Positions 1 to 13,086 of a stretch of DNA of 64,000 nucleotides are shown here, piece after piece (positions within the stretch are counted from its first letter, which is position 1; each line of letters begins with the position of its first letter). The DNA comes from Ureaplasma urealyticum serovar 8 str. ATCC 27618. Lineage in GTDB: Bacteria; Bacillota_I; Bacilli_A; Mycoplasmatales; Mycoplasmoidaceae. Both the position numbers and the translations under genes were made by a program. The notes under the pieces were generated by a model. That model did not search any database, was not told the DNA's origin, and saw only the letters and a list, made by a program, of their open reading frames with translations. The stretch covers positions 124,001 to 188,000 of the forward strand of contig NZ_AAYN02000002.1 in NCBI RefSeq assembly GCF_000169535.1, in the 5' to 3' direction.

Positions 1-1
1 A

Positions 2-2503
2 GTTAATATTAGTTTTTGATATGCGCTAACAAATCAAAATAGCGCTAACGTTTTGATTAATGATCCATTCTATAAAAAACCTTCAGGGATTGCTTCAAAT
101 ACAAGCGAAAAATATTTTATTAATATTCAAAATTCGCCAATTAGTTTAAGTTTTAGTCACACTGATCGTTTAGAACATGATATTTATAGTGCACAAACAA
201 CATCAATTAAAAACACATATAAAATGCGTTATTACTTTGATAATATTCGTGTTGAAAAACAAGTTACAAAAGTTAAAAGTAATGCTAAACGTGGTGATCA
301 AAATGCTGAAGAAAACTTAGCAAAAGAATTTTATTTTGCTAATGATAATAATGAAAAATTTAGTTTTGGTACACGTTCATATACATTAAATAATGAAATT
401 ACACAAGCTTCATATGAACAAGACATTTTTAGTCTAGATCAAAAAATTAAAAATGAATTAAAAAAATTAAATCAACAACAAATCTTAAAAGATATTGAAT
501 ATGCTTTTGCTAGTGGTTATGATGTAGCAATTGATTCTATTAGTAGTATTTTTAATATACTAAAAGGTGTTGCTAATGATTTAGATTTAAAAGAATTGTT
601 TTTACAATCAACGCAAGATTTTAAAAATCTAACTTATAATATTACCCAACACAATAATTTAACTAATTTAATTGCTTTAATTACATCAAATCAATCATTA
701 GGAGTTGTTATTGATGGTTTTAAACCAATTTTAAAAGAAATTATTTACAAAAATGCAAGTATTGATCAATCAGTTAAAAACACAATTTGATCAAAGATTG
801 AATCAATGGATTTTAAAAATAATTTAATTGCTGAAATTGGCCAAATTAAAACCTTGCTTGATAGTATTTCATTAGCTGAAATTAAAACTTATAAACCAAT
901 TATTAATAAATTATTAGAATTAATCTCTTTAATTGAAGCGCGTTCCAAAAAAGATCCTAAAAACTATGGATTTATCGATGGTTTAGATGAATTATTTTCA
1001 TTCTTTTTAAATTTAAAACAAGATGATTTACCAAGTAATATTAATTTTAAAATAGGTGATCAAAATTATGGTTTATATGACTTAATTGTTGAAGTTAAAA
1101 AGATTGTAGACAATTTAGTGCCTCATGAAAATCAATATGATCCTAAAAATCAACAAATAATTAGTACAAATTATTTCTTATCAAAAATTAAAGTTTTAGA
1201 CTTAATCTCATTAAATAAAACTAATGAACTTGATTATCGTAAGGGTGTAGAATCAATTTTTAGTCTATTAAAAAAATTCCAAGTAGCAATTCCTGAAATT
1301 GTTTATAAAATTATTGATGAATTACTAATACAAAATACTAATTGAAATAAAGAAAACATCAAAAAACTTTTAGATGCTATTTTATATCCAAAAATTACAT
1401 CGAATGATGCTTCAATTAATGATTTAAAATCATATTTTAAATATGGTATTAGTAAGCCTGAAATTACAAGCAAAGAGCTTGAATATGATCAAAATAACTT
1501 ATTAATTAAAAAACTAAATATTAAATATCGTTATAAAGTTTTAGCTAACGCAGAATTTGATATTAAACCTTTATTTGATTTATTACCTCAAAAAGCACCA
1601 AGTTTTATTAATATTGGTTCATTATGAGATCAAATTAAAAAAGAATTTCCTTATAAAGTTGTTTTAGCAAAAGATGATTATGTTGATCATACAATTAGTA
1701 TTAATGAGCCACAAGAATTAACTCCTTTAGTTTTTCAAGATCGTAGCGATCATGATAAATACAAAATTGGTTATTCTTTTTACCCAACACACACAGTACA
1801 AACTCATATGCCAAATTCAATGAAAGCAATTATTGAAGAAATTTCATCAAGAAATGATCGTTTATTGCCAAATAAATATATTGCCCAATTATTAAGTTGA
1901 TTATTTTATAAGAAATGGGTATTTACTAATCCATTAGCAATCTATGAAACCTTTGAAGGTGATAAAAAAGTTGCAAACGATAAAAACGTTAAATATTTAA
2001 TTAAGGACAATTTAAATAAGTATTTAAAACACTATGATACAAACACATATTATGAAGGTTTTGATTTTAAACATTTCTCTAATAACTTAGAAAATAAAGT
2101 AAATAATCAAACAATTCGTAATTTGATTTTAGCTAAGATTAAAACTATTAAAACAGACGGTCAAGAATTATATCAAGATAAATTAGGAAGAAAAGTTATT
2201 GCAACTAGTGCTTATGATCAAATCAATTTAACACTTCAAGAACTAATTGATTATAAATTACTTGAATTTGGTAAAAAAGTTGATTTAAAAAAAGACGTTT
2301 ATTTAAGTGCAGTCGCATTTAATTTTGGTTTAAACACTAATGATAGTGACCAAACAAATGCTTTAAATAATAATGATGAAATTAAATATAATTTAAATAT
2401 TTTAAAAAAAGTAGTTATTACATTACACTTTACTAAACCAACGTTAGATTTAAGCGATCCTAATCATCCTAAATTAGTTAACTCTTATACTTTTGTTGTT
2501 TAG
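2..2503 (+). CDS. Large hypothetical protein, 3' part (5' end outside window)
   Basis: The reading frame is already open at the left edge and runs 834 codons to a TAG, crossing several TGA (Trp) codons. No start is visible; internal TTG/ATG codons near 53, 806 and 2123 only follow TGA codons and are not real starts. The protein is Lys/Asn/Ile-rich and hydrophilic, with no membrane segment in the visible part and long helical-looking stretches (about residues 140-450 of the visible part). It has no motif I recognise. Such very long surface or secreted proteins are common in ureaplasmas, but surface location cannot be shown because the N-terminus is missing. Certain as a coding region; function unknown. 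Confidence 0.8.
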
Positions 2504-2532
2504 TTTAGATTATTATTTTGTAAATGTTTTAT

Positions 2533-2565
2533 TTAATGTTTTGTTTTTAAATAACAAAACATTAT
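2533..2565 (+). terminator. Hairpin terminator after the large hypothetical gene
   Basis: An 11-bp perfect inverted repeat (AATGTTTTGTT / AACAAAACATT) with a 7-nt loop lies between the stop at 2503 and the convergent hsdS remnant. The T-run after it is weak, but the symmetric stem could serve both converging units. Confidence 0.55.
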
Positions 2566-2566
2566 T

Positions 2567-2824
2567 TTAATATTCTTTAAAATCTAATAATTTATTGCGA
2601 TAGTATTCATATTGTTTTTTGCGTTGTTTTATTTCAAGAGGCAATCCCACATTAATGTTTTCAGTATATGCTTCTAATTTATCTAAAACTTCAACAATTT
2701 TGTTTTGGATTGCAAGGGGTGGAATAGGAACAACAATCTCTTGCATGACATTACTCATTAATTTTGGATTTCCTGACGCTTGATTTACATATTTTCTAGC
2801 AGTTTTTCTCAAAATAAAACTCAA
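2567..2824 (-). pseudogene. hsdS: Type I restriction specificity subunit (hsdS), C-terminal remnant
   Basis: The 85-codon frame matches the end of a HsdS specificity subunit: the stretch GNPKLMSNVM, the following VPIPPL, and a helical conserved region ending in RKKQYEYYRNKLLDF. These are the second half of target recognition domain 2 and the distal conserved spacer helix. A normal HsdS has about 380-420 residues with two recognition domains; the first domain, the central spacer and most of the second are missing. It abuts the hsdM remnant out of frame, so both look like the two ends left by one deletion. It is not expected to make a working specificity subunit. Family call is from recognised motifs. 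Confidence 0.75.
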
Positions 2825-3335
2825 ATATTTTGTGTTTAATTCTAATTAAAATTCTTGCTAGTCTTTTATTTCTTTCTTGTGTAGTACTTCCTAAACGATT
2901 ATTGTTAACATCAATATTGTTAAACAATCCTTTTAAATTTTTTTCAGAATCATAACCAATAGATGATTCTTCAATACTTTTAAAAATAGTTTCCAAGGTT
3001 TCATTTAAATTTTCATCATTTTCAGCATTTTTAACGACATTAGTAAATAAAAATGATGGCTTAATATAAAAACCCTTTTCTTTAATTAAATCTGTTCGAT
3101 TCTCTTCATTTACTACATTATCATTAAGTGTTTCAAAGTTGAAATTAGGATCACCAGATTCGCGTTCACCATCGTTGATATACTTAGTGAAATTTTCTGA
3201 TATATATCGATAAAATAATATTCCTAAAACATATTGTTTAAAATCTCATCCATCAATTGCTCCTCGAAGTTCTTCAGCAATTTTTCAAATCGTTGAGTGT
3301 AAATTATTACGTTCAATTTCTTTCTTATTATCCAT
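2796..3335 (-). pseudogene. hsdM: Type I restriction-modification methyltransferase (hsdM), N-terminal remnant
   Basis: Reading from the ATG at 3335 with TGA as Trp gives 179 codons that start like HsdM: an N-terminal helical domain with IWKIAEELRGAIDGWDFKQY followed by VLGILFYRYISENF, then IKEKGFYIKPS and LFNNIDVNNNRLG. This is the N-terminal domain only. The family usually has about 500 or more residues, and the SAM-binding and NPPY catalytic motifs are absent. After about residue 165 (ERNKRLARIL) the sequence departs from the family and soon stops, overlapping the hsdS remnant by 29 bases in another frame. This looks like a deletion that removed the rest of hsdM and most of hsdS. A functional methyltransferase is excluded by the missing catalytic domain. 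Confidence 0.75.
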
Positions 3336-3409
3336 TTTTACGCCCTTTATTTAAGTTTATTAATAATTTTAATTTTATTATATATAAAATACATACTAAA
3401 ACATTTAAA

Positions 3410-3455
3410 AACAAAAAAGAGACTCCTAATTAACTTAGTAATCTCTCTTTTATTT
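3410..3455 (-). terminator. Terminator after the Cys/His-rich protein gene
   Basis: On the minus strand AAAAGAGA...TCTCTTTT forms a stem, with an inner imperfect stem, followed by TTTTTTG and more T. It lies just downstream of the stop at 3473 and separates this gene from the hsdM remnant. Confidence 0.6.
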
Positions 3456-3472
3456 AATTAAATACTTTTTAA

Positions 3473-3940
3473 TTAATGTTGGTGATGGTGGTGTTCGTGT
3501 TCATGGCCGCCACAGCAATCATCTTTAGTTCCACCACAGCATTCTTCTTCAACTTCTAATGATTTTGTTTCTGAATTACAACAAACTTCATTTTCTTCAT
3601 CGCCACAACATTCATCTTCACAACAACAATCTTCTTCATAATCATCATCTTCACTAAAATGAACATCTAAGAAAACTTCTGATAAATCTAATATTGTGTC
3701 ATTTGAAACTAAGAAAGCATCAATTTTTGCTTGTAATTCTTCTTTTTTAAGATCAAATAAAATATTTGTTGATTCAAAATCTGCATAGTTAATGTATAGT
3801 TCTGATCCTAAATCACTTGTTTGGTATGCTTCATCCCCACCAAGTTCTAAATATGAATCAATATCTTCTGGAAGAACATTGATTGTACGTGCATTGTCTA
3901 AATTGATGTAAGAAACACCTGTTTTAATGTATTTAGCCAT
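3473..3940 (-). CDS. Small protein with Cys/His-rich metal-binding tail
   Basis: 155 residues. The first ~95 are a soluble, acidic, unrecognised domain without signal peptide or membrane segment. The tail (from about residue 98) has 11 cysteines, nearly all in CC or CCC clusters ([26 protein letters not shown]), and ends in a histidine run ([10 protein letters not shown]), all among Asp/Glu. Such tails bind transition metals in nickel/zinc chaperones (HypB, SlyD) and metallothioneins; the role here is inferred. A good Shine-Dalgarno (AAGGAG, 8 bases before the ATG) and a TATAAA -10-like box at 3989-3994 indicate that it is transcribed alone, divergent from uvrA. A link to nickel supply for urease is plausible in Ureaplasma but not shown by the neighbours. 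Confidence 0.85.
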   Translation of the reverse strand: MAKYIKTGVSYINLDNARTINVLPEDIDSYLELGGDEAYQTSDLGSELYINYADFESTNILFDLKKEELQAKIDAFLVSNDTILDLSEVFLDVHFSEDDDYEEDCCCEDECCGDEENEVCCNSETKSLEVEEECCGGTKDDCCGGHEHEHHHHQH

Positions 3941-4164
3941 AAATATACTCCTTAATTGTTAAACATTATTTAGGTTTTACCTTATTATTTTATACCAAAT
4001 ATTCCATTCTTATATTGAAGATTTAAGGCAGATTATTTTTAATAAATAACCAAAGGTATTTAAATTCTATATGTTTTTTATATTATATATTAAATTGTTA
4101 TCATTTAAAATTATATAAATAAAATGAAATTTCATTATTAAACTCGTAATTATTAGGTGTAAAT
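3941..4164. promoter_or_regulatory. Divergent intergenic region (Cys/His-rich gene / uvrA)
   Basis: A 224-base AT-rich spacer. For the minus-strand gene a -10-like TATAAA (complement of 3989-3994) lies about 50 bases before its ATG. For uvrA there is an AGGTG ribosome binding site just before 4165; AT-rich -10 candidates exist but none has a clear -35. Nothing else coding is seen. Confidence 0.45.
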
Positions 4165-6996
4165 ATGGATAAAATTATCATCAAAGGTGCTAAAGAAAAT
4201 AATTTAAAAAATATTGATTTAGAAATTCCTAAAAATAAATTAGTTGTTATTACAGGTGTTTCAGGATCTGGTAAATCTTCTCTTGCTTTTGATACGATTT
4301 TTGCTGAAGGTAAACGTCGTTATTTTGAATCACTTTCAAGCTATGCACGTCAGTTTTTAGGTGGAAATGATAAAGCTGATGTTGAAAGCATTGAAGGTTT
4401 ATCACCAACCATTGCTGTTGATCAAAAATCAACTAACCAAAACCCAAGATCAATTGTAGGTACAATTACAGAAATTTATGATTATTTACGAGTTTTATTT
4501 GCGCGTGTAGGAACGCCATTTTGTCCTAATGGACATGGGCAAATTAAATCACAAACTCCAAAACAAATTGCTGATTTCTTATTTAGTTTACCACCTAGAA
4601 GCAAAGTACAAATTCTAGCGCCAATCGAAATTAAAAAAGGTTATAAAATTAATGAAGTTTTAAATAATTTAAGAAGCCAAGGTTATTTAAGAGTTTTAGT
4701 TAATAATGAAGTTTATCAATTAGATGAAAATTTACCTCAATTTTTAGATAACAAAAAAACAGATATAGCAATTATTGTTGATCGTTTAGTTTTAAATATT
4801 GATCACCAAACAAAAACACGAGCACTAGATGCTATTGAATTTGCTTTAAATTATAGTGGAGGAGAAATTGCTTTTAAAGTTGATGATAATATTCATTATT
4901 TTACGCAAAATGATGTTTGTCGAGTTTGTGGTTTTAAAATTAAAGAAATTGAACCAACATTATTCTCATTTAATTCACCAATTGGTGCATGCGAACAATG
5001 TAAAGGATTAGGATATAATTATGTTCCTGATGAACGTAAAATGATCCCTAATCCAAATTTATCAATTAATGAAGGTGGATTAGATTATTTTAAAAACACT
5101 GTTAATACAACTAATCTTGATTGACAACGTTTTAATTCAATTATTAAACACTATAAAATTGATAAAACAAAACCTTTAAAAGAATTGGATCGTAAAGAAA
5201 TAGATTTATTACTATATGGATCAGATGAAGCAATTGAAATTGATATAACTTCTGCGAATAATAAAAACTATTCATCAATCGATTATGTTGAAGGAGTTTT
5301 AGAATTAGTTAATCGTCGTTATCAAGAAACATCTAGCGAGATGGCACGTGAACATTACAACAAATACATGAGTGAAAAAATTTGCAAATCATGTAAGGGT
5401 AAAAAGTTATCACCACAAGCTTTATCGATTTTAATTAATGAAATCAATATTATTGATTTTATTGAAAAAAATATTAATGAAGGAATTGATTTTTTATTAC
5501 ATTTACAATTAAGTGAAGCACAAGCAAAAATTGCTAATCCAATTTTAAAAGAAGTTTTAGATCGTTTAGGATTTTTAAAAAATGTAGGTTTAGAATATTT
5601 AACTTTAGCACGCCCTGCATCTAGTTTATCAGGGGGAGAGGCACAACGAATTCGTTTGGCAACCCAAATTGGCTCTAAACTAACAGGTATTTTATATGTC
5701 CTTGATGAACCATCGATTGGATTACACCAACGTGATAATGATAAATTAATTAAAACACTAAAAGAAATGCGTGATTTAGGTAATACAGTTATAGTTGTTG
5801 AACATGACGAAGAAACAATGCTAGCAGCTGATTATTTAATTGATATTGGTCCACAAGCTGGAGTTAATGGTGGTTATGTAATAGCAGCTGGAACACCGCA
5901 AGAAGTGATGCAAAATCCTAATTCACTAACAGGGCAATATTTATCAAAACAAAAAGATATTTTAGTTCCTAAAACACGAAGAAGTGGTAATGGTCATAAA
6001 ATTATTTTAAAAGGTGCAAAACATAATAATTTAAAAAATGTTGATTTAACAATTCCTTTAGGTAAATTTATTTGTGTTACAGGTGTTTCAGGATCTGGTA
6101 AATCATCACTAATTTTAGAAACATTAGTGAAAGCAATTGAATATACTAACTTTAATCCCTTTGTAATTCCAGGGGAGTATAAAGATTTAATTGGAGCATC
6201 TAATGTAGATAAAATTGTTGTAGTTAATCAAGATGCAATTGGTAGAACTACAAGATCAAATCCAGCTACTTATGTTGGAGTATTTGATGATATTAGAACA
6301 GTATTTGAAAATACAATCGAAGCTAAAGCACGTGGATATACTAAAAGCCGTTTCTCTTTTAATATTAAAGGAGGGCGTTGTGAACGTTGTTGAGGTGATG
6401 GTACAATTCGAATTGAAATGCACTTTTTACCAGATGTTTATATAAGTTGTGAAGAATGCCATGGAAAACGTTATAACGATGAAACACTTCAAGTTAAATT
6501 TAAAGGTAAATCAATTTATGATGTACTAAAAATGCCAATCGATGAAGCTTTAGTATTTTTTGAAAATTATCCAAGCATTCATCGTAAATTACAATTATTG
6601 CTTGATGTAGGTTTAGGATATTTAGAATTAGGCGCCTCATCAACTTCATTATCAGGAGGCGAGGCGCAACGAATAAAATTAGCTAAGTTTTTACAACGTA
6701 AACCAACAGGAAAAACATTATTTGTTTTAGATGAACCAACCACAGGTTTACATATTGATGATGTAGCAAAATTAATTAAAATTTTAAATAAGATTGTTGA
6801 TGGTGGAGATACTGTTTTAGTAATTGAACACAACCTTGATTTAATTAAAGTTGCTGATTATATTATTGATGTTGGACCAGAAGGTGGCAACAATGGTGGT
6901 AAAATTATAGCTACTGGTACTCCAGAGCAATTATTAATTAAAAAGGACATATCTTATACTGCTCAATATTTAGAAAATTATTTAAAAAAGAACTAA
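4165..6996 (+). CDS. uvrA: Excinuclease ABC subunit A
   Basis: 943 residues, normal for UvrA, read through TGA (Trp) codons near 5122 and 6391. UvrA dimers scan DNA for bulky lesions and load UvrB; uvrB lies 30 kb away in this window. The first Walker A (GVSGSGKSS) is at about residues 31-39 and a second copy is near residue 645. Two ABC signatures [10 protein letters not shown](R/K)LA are present. Zinc-finger cysteines are seen as CRVCGF...CEQC, CKSCKG, and GGRCERCWGDG with a later CEECHG. The ATG is preceded by an AGGTG ribosome binding site. The downstream lipoprotein gene begins only 4 bases after the stop. Confidence 0.97.
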
Positions 6997-7000
6997 ATTT

Positions 7001-8665
7001 ATGAAACATAAGACAAAAAAATTAACGCTTTTAATGGCAGGAATTACTTTAACTTCGCTATGTACAGTTTTTGCTATTACAGCATGTAGCAAACAAAAAT
7101 CACAATCAAATTCACAAACAAAACCTAATAAAGTTATTGAAAAAGTTGACCAAGCATTTTTTGATGAATTTAAAACAAAAATTGAACAAAAACGCACACT
7201 TCCAAATATTAAAATTACATCAACATTCAAGATCCCTTTTGAAAAAAACGAAAACACTTTAAAATCACCACTTTTTAAAATTGGTGATAAATCTGTTTAT
7301 GATTTAAAACAAAATGAGATTCCAATAACATGAGTTCAAGACTTAAAAGATTATTTTTTATCACAAAAAACAATTCTAACTTACTATGCATTAGCAAATT
7401 TAAAATTAACTAGCACTGATGCTAAAGGAGCATATTTTTTACAATTTATTCAATATGTTCAAAAAATGCAACAAAAAGGATTTTTATCAGAGGACTTTTA
7501 TCAACAACTATGATATTTAGTTAGTGAAATTAGTGATTATGATATGCAAAATGGTATTTTACGTTCAGTTTATCGTATTGCTAATCCTAATTTAAAAATT
7601 AAAGATTTATATCTTGATGGTTCAATTTATGGATTTAAAAAACAAAAAAGTAAATACATGAATTTTACAAATTTATTTCAATGACCAAGTAATGATGAAA
7701 AAGTTTGTTTTGATATTGTTTTTAAAAACAAAAATACTAACCAAACATATACAAAAAACATTGAGCTAACCTACTCTAAAGAAAAGAAATATATTTTAGA
7801 TTCACTAATTGATTATAGCGAGTTTGCTCCAGGTGAGTATGAATTAGTATCAATTAAAAAACACGACGATACTAATGCTAAAAATTTAATTAATCCTAAT
7901 AATCCAAATATTGCAAGAATTTTTAAAGTTAAAGTTTTTAAAGAAAATGAAAAATTTAAACCAATTACTTTAGCAACAATTAATCAACAAGAAGCTGACG
8001 AATACGATCGTCAAAACAATCAAATTATCTATAAAAATAATTCAGAAATTGGAATATTAAATGATCCAAACAAAATTAAAGAATTAGGCACTTTCTTATA
8101 TTTTAAAAAATCTTTATCTGAAATTACAATTGATGATCTTGATCGTTATTTTAAAACATATTTTATTAATCCAGAACAAGATTTTAACAATTTTAGTCGT
8201 CAATATAAAATTACTAAAATTGATAAAGAAAAACAAACAGTGGAATTAAGTGTATTACATATTAACAATAAAACTAATGAAACTTATGTTTCTCCAATTA
8301 ATTTTAAATTTCATTATCAACATGTATATGATGTTAATAAAAACACAGATGCTAAATTAGAATTAAATTTTGATGAATCAAAAAAAGAGCAAAAACAAAA
8401 ACTTCAAACATTAGTCAATAAATTAGATTTTAATAAACTTACATATAATGATCTAAGTGAATTGGCACTTGTAATGTTTGAAGATGTTGATTTAGAAAAC
8501 ACAAAAATCCATGTTGAAATGATTAAAAATAAAGATCGTTCAATCACTTTAAAAGCTTATGTTGACAAAGCTTATAAAAATGGAAAATTAAAAATAAGTA
8601 ACAAAGCTGATATTTTAATAAAAGAGTTCAAAGTTAACTATTTTATGACCAATTACTTTAAATAA
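7001..8665 (+). CDS. Hypothetical lipoprotein
   Basis: 554 residues, continuous when TGA is read as Trp. The N-terminus has a Lys-rich start, a hydrophobic core and a lipobox ending at Cys29 (FAITAC), so it is predicted to be a lipid-anchored surface protein. The rest is hydrophilic, Lys/Asn-rich, with repeated alternating polar segments and no enzyme motif I recognise. It starts 4 bases after uvrA and is probably co-transcribed with it, although the functions seem unrelated. A promoter-like TATAAT lies shortly after its stop, so the next gene has its own start signal. Confidence 0.88.
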
Positions 8666-8682
8666 TCATAATTACTTAATGG

Positions 8683-8688
8683 TATAAT
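8683..8688 (+). promoter_or_regulatory. -10 box upstream of hpt
   Basis: A perfect TATAAT preceded by TGG lies 43 bases before the hpt start at 8731. The -35 region is not obvious, which is usual for mollicute promoters. Confidence 0.5.
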
Positions 8689-8730
8689 AGTAAGATTAAA
8701 AATCAAAAAATAAGAAATGATGGTACAAAA

Positions 8731-9312
8731 ATGAAAGATATTGATCCAAGAATAAAAGAGGTTTTGATCACTGAAGAACAAATTGATCAAAAAATCACTG
8801 AAGCAGCTAATTGAATCAATAAAGAATATGAAGGCAAAGAACCAATCATGATTGGTATTTTGAAAGGGTGTATTCCATTTATTGGTAAATTGCTACCAAA
8901 AATTAAAGTGGATATGAAATTAGACTTTTTAGCAATTAGTAGTTTTAAAGGTGGAACTAGCGCACAAACAGAACCAGAAATTATTACAGATCTTAAATTT
9001 GAAGTAAAAGATCAAGATTTAATTTTAGTAGAAGATATTGTAGATACTGGTCGTACAATTAAAAAAGTTTACGATTTATTAAAAATTCGTGGGGCTCGTT
9101 CAATTAAATTAGTTACACTAGTTGACAAAAAAGATGGTCGACTAGTAGACTTGCAAGCTGATTTTGCATGTTGTGACATCCCATTAGTGTTTATTGTTGG
9201 TTTTGGTTTAGATTACAAAGAAATTATGCGTAATTTACCATACATTGGTGTTTTAAAAGAAGAAGTTTACCAAGAAGATTTAAATAATAAAAATGAAGGG
9301 GATGGAGAGTAA
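8731..9312 (+). CDS. hpt: Hypoxanthine phosphoribosyltransferase
   Basis: 193 residues. The enzyme joins hypoxanthine or guanine to PRPP in purine salvage, essential in organisms without purine synthesis. The PRPP-binding motif VEDIVDTGRT is at about residues 99-108, and the pyrophosphate loop (MIGILKGCIPF) begins at residue 40. The ATG at 8731 is chosen because the upstream ATGs at 8717 and 8720 are in another frame and hit a stop quickly. One TGA (Trp) codon lies near residue 28. ftsH follows after 4 bases, the same hpt-ftsH order seen in many Firmicutes and mollicutes. Confidence 0.94.
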
Positions 9313-9316
9313 TTAA

Positions 9317-11482
9317 ATGCATTTTTTTAAAAAAATATTAAATTTATTTACTTCAAAAATCGAATCAGAAGATAATAGTCTTAAAAAAGACGATTTAACT
9401 CAACCTCGTAAACAATCACCAGAAGCACGTAAAAAACGAAATCGAAGAATCATTTTTTGATTAATTGTTCTATTAATTATAGGAACAATTATTGGTGTGA
9501 TTATTTATTTCTCTGTTCGTAAAGAATATGATAGTGTAATTGTTAAAAGTGCTCAAACTGAGATTGTTAATGATAAACGAGTTTTACACTTAAACACTGT
9601 TAGACCTAATAGTAATCAAATAACACGTTATACAATTGATGAAGATCAATTGCTTGCTGCACGTGTTAATATTTTAAACAACACTAATTTTCAAATAATT
9701 TCTAATGCATCAAGTTTAGGTTTATCAAGAATTTCATTTAATATTGTGCGTGAAGGCGTTGAAAAGTTCAAAATTGGTGAAACAAGTATTTATACACCAA
9801 TTTCTGGAGCTACTAATAATCAATGAAATTGATTAACATCTATTATTGCTCAAAATGCTGGGATTCCATCATCAGGTTTTAATGCACAAGTTATTATTTC
9901 ACCATTAATTTCAATTATTTTCTTTGCAATTTTCTTATACATTATTTTACGTGTTTCTAAAGCACAAAGCGATTCATTATTAGGAACTAATAAAGGAAAT
10001 GCCAAATTAACTAAATCTAGCGTTCGTTTTAGTGATGTAGCTGGAATTGCTGAAGTTAAAGAAGAATTAATTGAAATAGTTGACTTCTTAAAAGAACCTA
10101 AAAAATATGTTGCTGCTGGTGCAAGAATTCCCAAAGGTGTAATGTTATATGGACCTCCAGGGACTGGTAAAACATTAATTGCGAAAGCCGTTGCTGGTGA
10201 AGCTAATGTACCATTCTTTCAAACAACTGGTTCATCTTTCGAAGATACTTTCGTTGGTGTTGGTGCACGTCGTGTAAGAGAATTATTTGAAAAAGCACGT
10301 AAAAGCGCTCCTGCTATTATTTTTATTGATGAAATTGATTCAGTTGCTAAAAAACGTGGTAATTCACTAACAGCTGTGCAAGATCAAACAATTAACCAAT
10401 TGTTATCAGAATTAGATGGTTTTGATACTTCAAGTGGTGTTATTGTTATGGCTGCAACAAATAGATTAGACACATTAGATGATGCGATTTTACGTCCTGG
10501 TCGTTTTGATCGACAAATTAGTGTTAATTTACCAGATATTTTAGAACGTGAACAAATCTTAAGAATTCACTCACGTAATAAAAACTTATCTGCAAAAGTT
10601 AGTTTAGAAGATATTGCACGTCGTACTGCTGGATTTAGTGGTGCGCAATTAGAAAACGTTTTAAACGAAGCTGCCTTATTATCAGTTAGAGATAAAGCAA
10701 CATCAATTCATATGAATCATTTAGATGAAGCGATTGATCGTGTTATTGCAGGACCTTCACGTCCTAATAAAGTTATTTCTGAACGTGAACGTGAACAAGT
10801 TTCATACCATGAAGCTGGACACGCATTAATTGGTTTATATTCGCCAGGTGCTGATGTTGTTCAAAAAATTACTATTGTTGCTCGTGGTCGAGCTGCTGGT
10901 TATACATTACAAACACCTGAAAGAAATGAAAATATTTTACAAAACAAAACTGAATTAATTAGCCGTGTACGTACTGCATTAGGTGGTCGTGCTGCAGAAG
11001 AATTAATTTATGGACCTAATGAAATTACAACAGGGGCTGCAAATGACTTTTATAAAATTACAAACATTGTAAGAGCAATGGTTGCTTCTTTTGGAATGAC
11101 AGATGTTGGTTTAACGCAATATATTGCTACTGAAGGCGTTGATAATCCTTATCGAAATAATTATTCAGAACAAACAGCATTAGCAATTGATATTGAAATT
11201 GAAAAAATTATTCAACGTGAATACAAAATTGTTAAAGAAATGATTAATGAATATCGTGAAGAATTAGAATTAATCGTTCAAACATTATTAGAATTAGAAA
11301 CAATTTTAAAACCACAAATCGATTATATCCACCAATACAAACAATTACCACCGGAGGTAATTGCTAATAAAAACAAGCGTGAAGCTTCTCAAAAACAAGC
11401 AAATAGTAGTGTCGAAGAAGCAAAAGTTGTTGATGATAAAGAATCAACAAAAGATAAAGAAAAAGATCAAAAATCTAACTAA
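9317..11482 (+). CDS. ftsH: ATP-dependent zinc metalloprotease FtsH
   Basis: 721 residues. This membrane-anchored AAA+ protease degrades misfolded membrane and regulatory proteins. A first membrane segment (about residues 48-68, IIFWLIVLLIIGTIIGVIIYF) is followed by an extracytoplasmic domain and a second segment at about 190-212. The Walker A GPPGTGKT (279-286), Walker B IIFIDEID, and second region of homology (ATNRLDTLDDAILRPGRFDR) are present. The zinc-binding HEAGH begins at His498. The C-terminal ~40 residues are a charged Lys/Glu/Ser tail. The start at 9317 is 4 bases after hpt. A strong hairpin follows the stop. Confidence 0.96.
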
Positions 11483-11487
11483 TTATT

Positions 11488-11541
11488 AAATAAAATGCTT
11501 GCCAACCTTTTTGTTTGGTTAAATAGCATTTTATTTTATTA
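11488..11541 (+). terminator. Terminator after ftsH
   Basis: A 12-base stem AAATAAAATGCT / AGCATTTTATTT encloses an inner CCAACC/GGTT element and is followed by more T. It ends the hpt-ftsH unit; serS has its own Shine-Dalgarno (AGAGGAAGAG). Confidence 0.75.
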
Positions 11542-11592
11542 AAATATATGTTTATATGAGTTATTAAACAAACTTAAAGAGGAAGAGTTTAT

Positions 11593-12849
<1,257 letters not shown>

Positions 12850-12857
12850 TAAACAAA

Positions 12858-12899
12858 AAAGAAGTTAACTTTATTTTTAAGGTTAGCTTCTTATTTTTT
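12858..12899 (+). terminator. Terminator after serS
   Basis: GAAGTTAAC / GTTAGCTTC stem (one G-T pair) with an A/T loop, followed by TTATTTTTTA. Confidence 0.75.
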
Positions 12900-13086
12900 A
12901 ATAAATACTACTTGAAATTTTATACCTTTTTTATAAATAAATGATAAAAAACAATTTCTTGATTTTTTTTTTTTTTTTAAAATAATATTTTAAACAATAT
13001 GAACAACAACATTATAAATGTTGCGAATTAAAATTAATAATGTATTTTAAATTTCTTTAATTTTTTTAAAAAGAGGTTGACGCATT
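12900..13086 (+). promoter_or_regulatory. Upstream region of the cysteine peptidase gene with a T16 tract
   Basis: A 187-base AT-rich spacer. An uninterrupted run of about 16 T lies at 12963-12978, followed by AATAATATTTT. The gene start at 13087 has an AAGAGG ribosome binding site about 10 bases upstream. The homopolymer is the main feature and lies about 110 bases before the start, where length changes could alter a promoter. No clear -35/-10 pair is assigned. Confidence 0.5.

Noticed and set aside
5123-5125. Apparent breaks in uvrA, secA, uvrB, ligA, atpD, smc and others
   Set aside because: The breaks are TGA codons in place of conserved Trp or in continuous frames, as expected for the mollicute code. 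Only the TAA in smc is a true stop.
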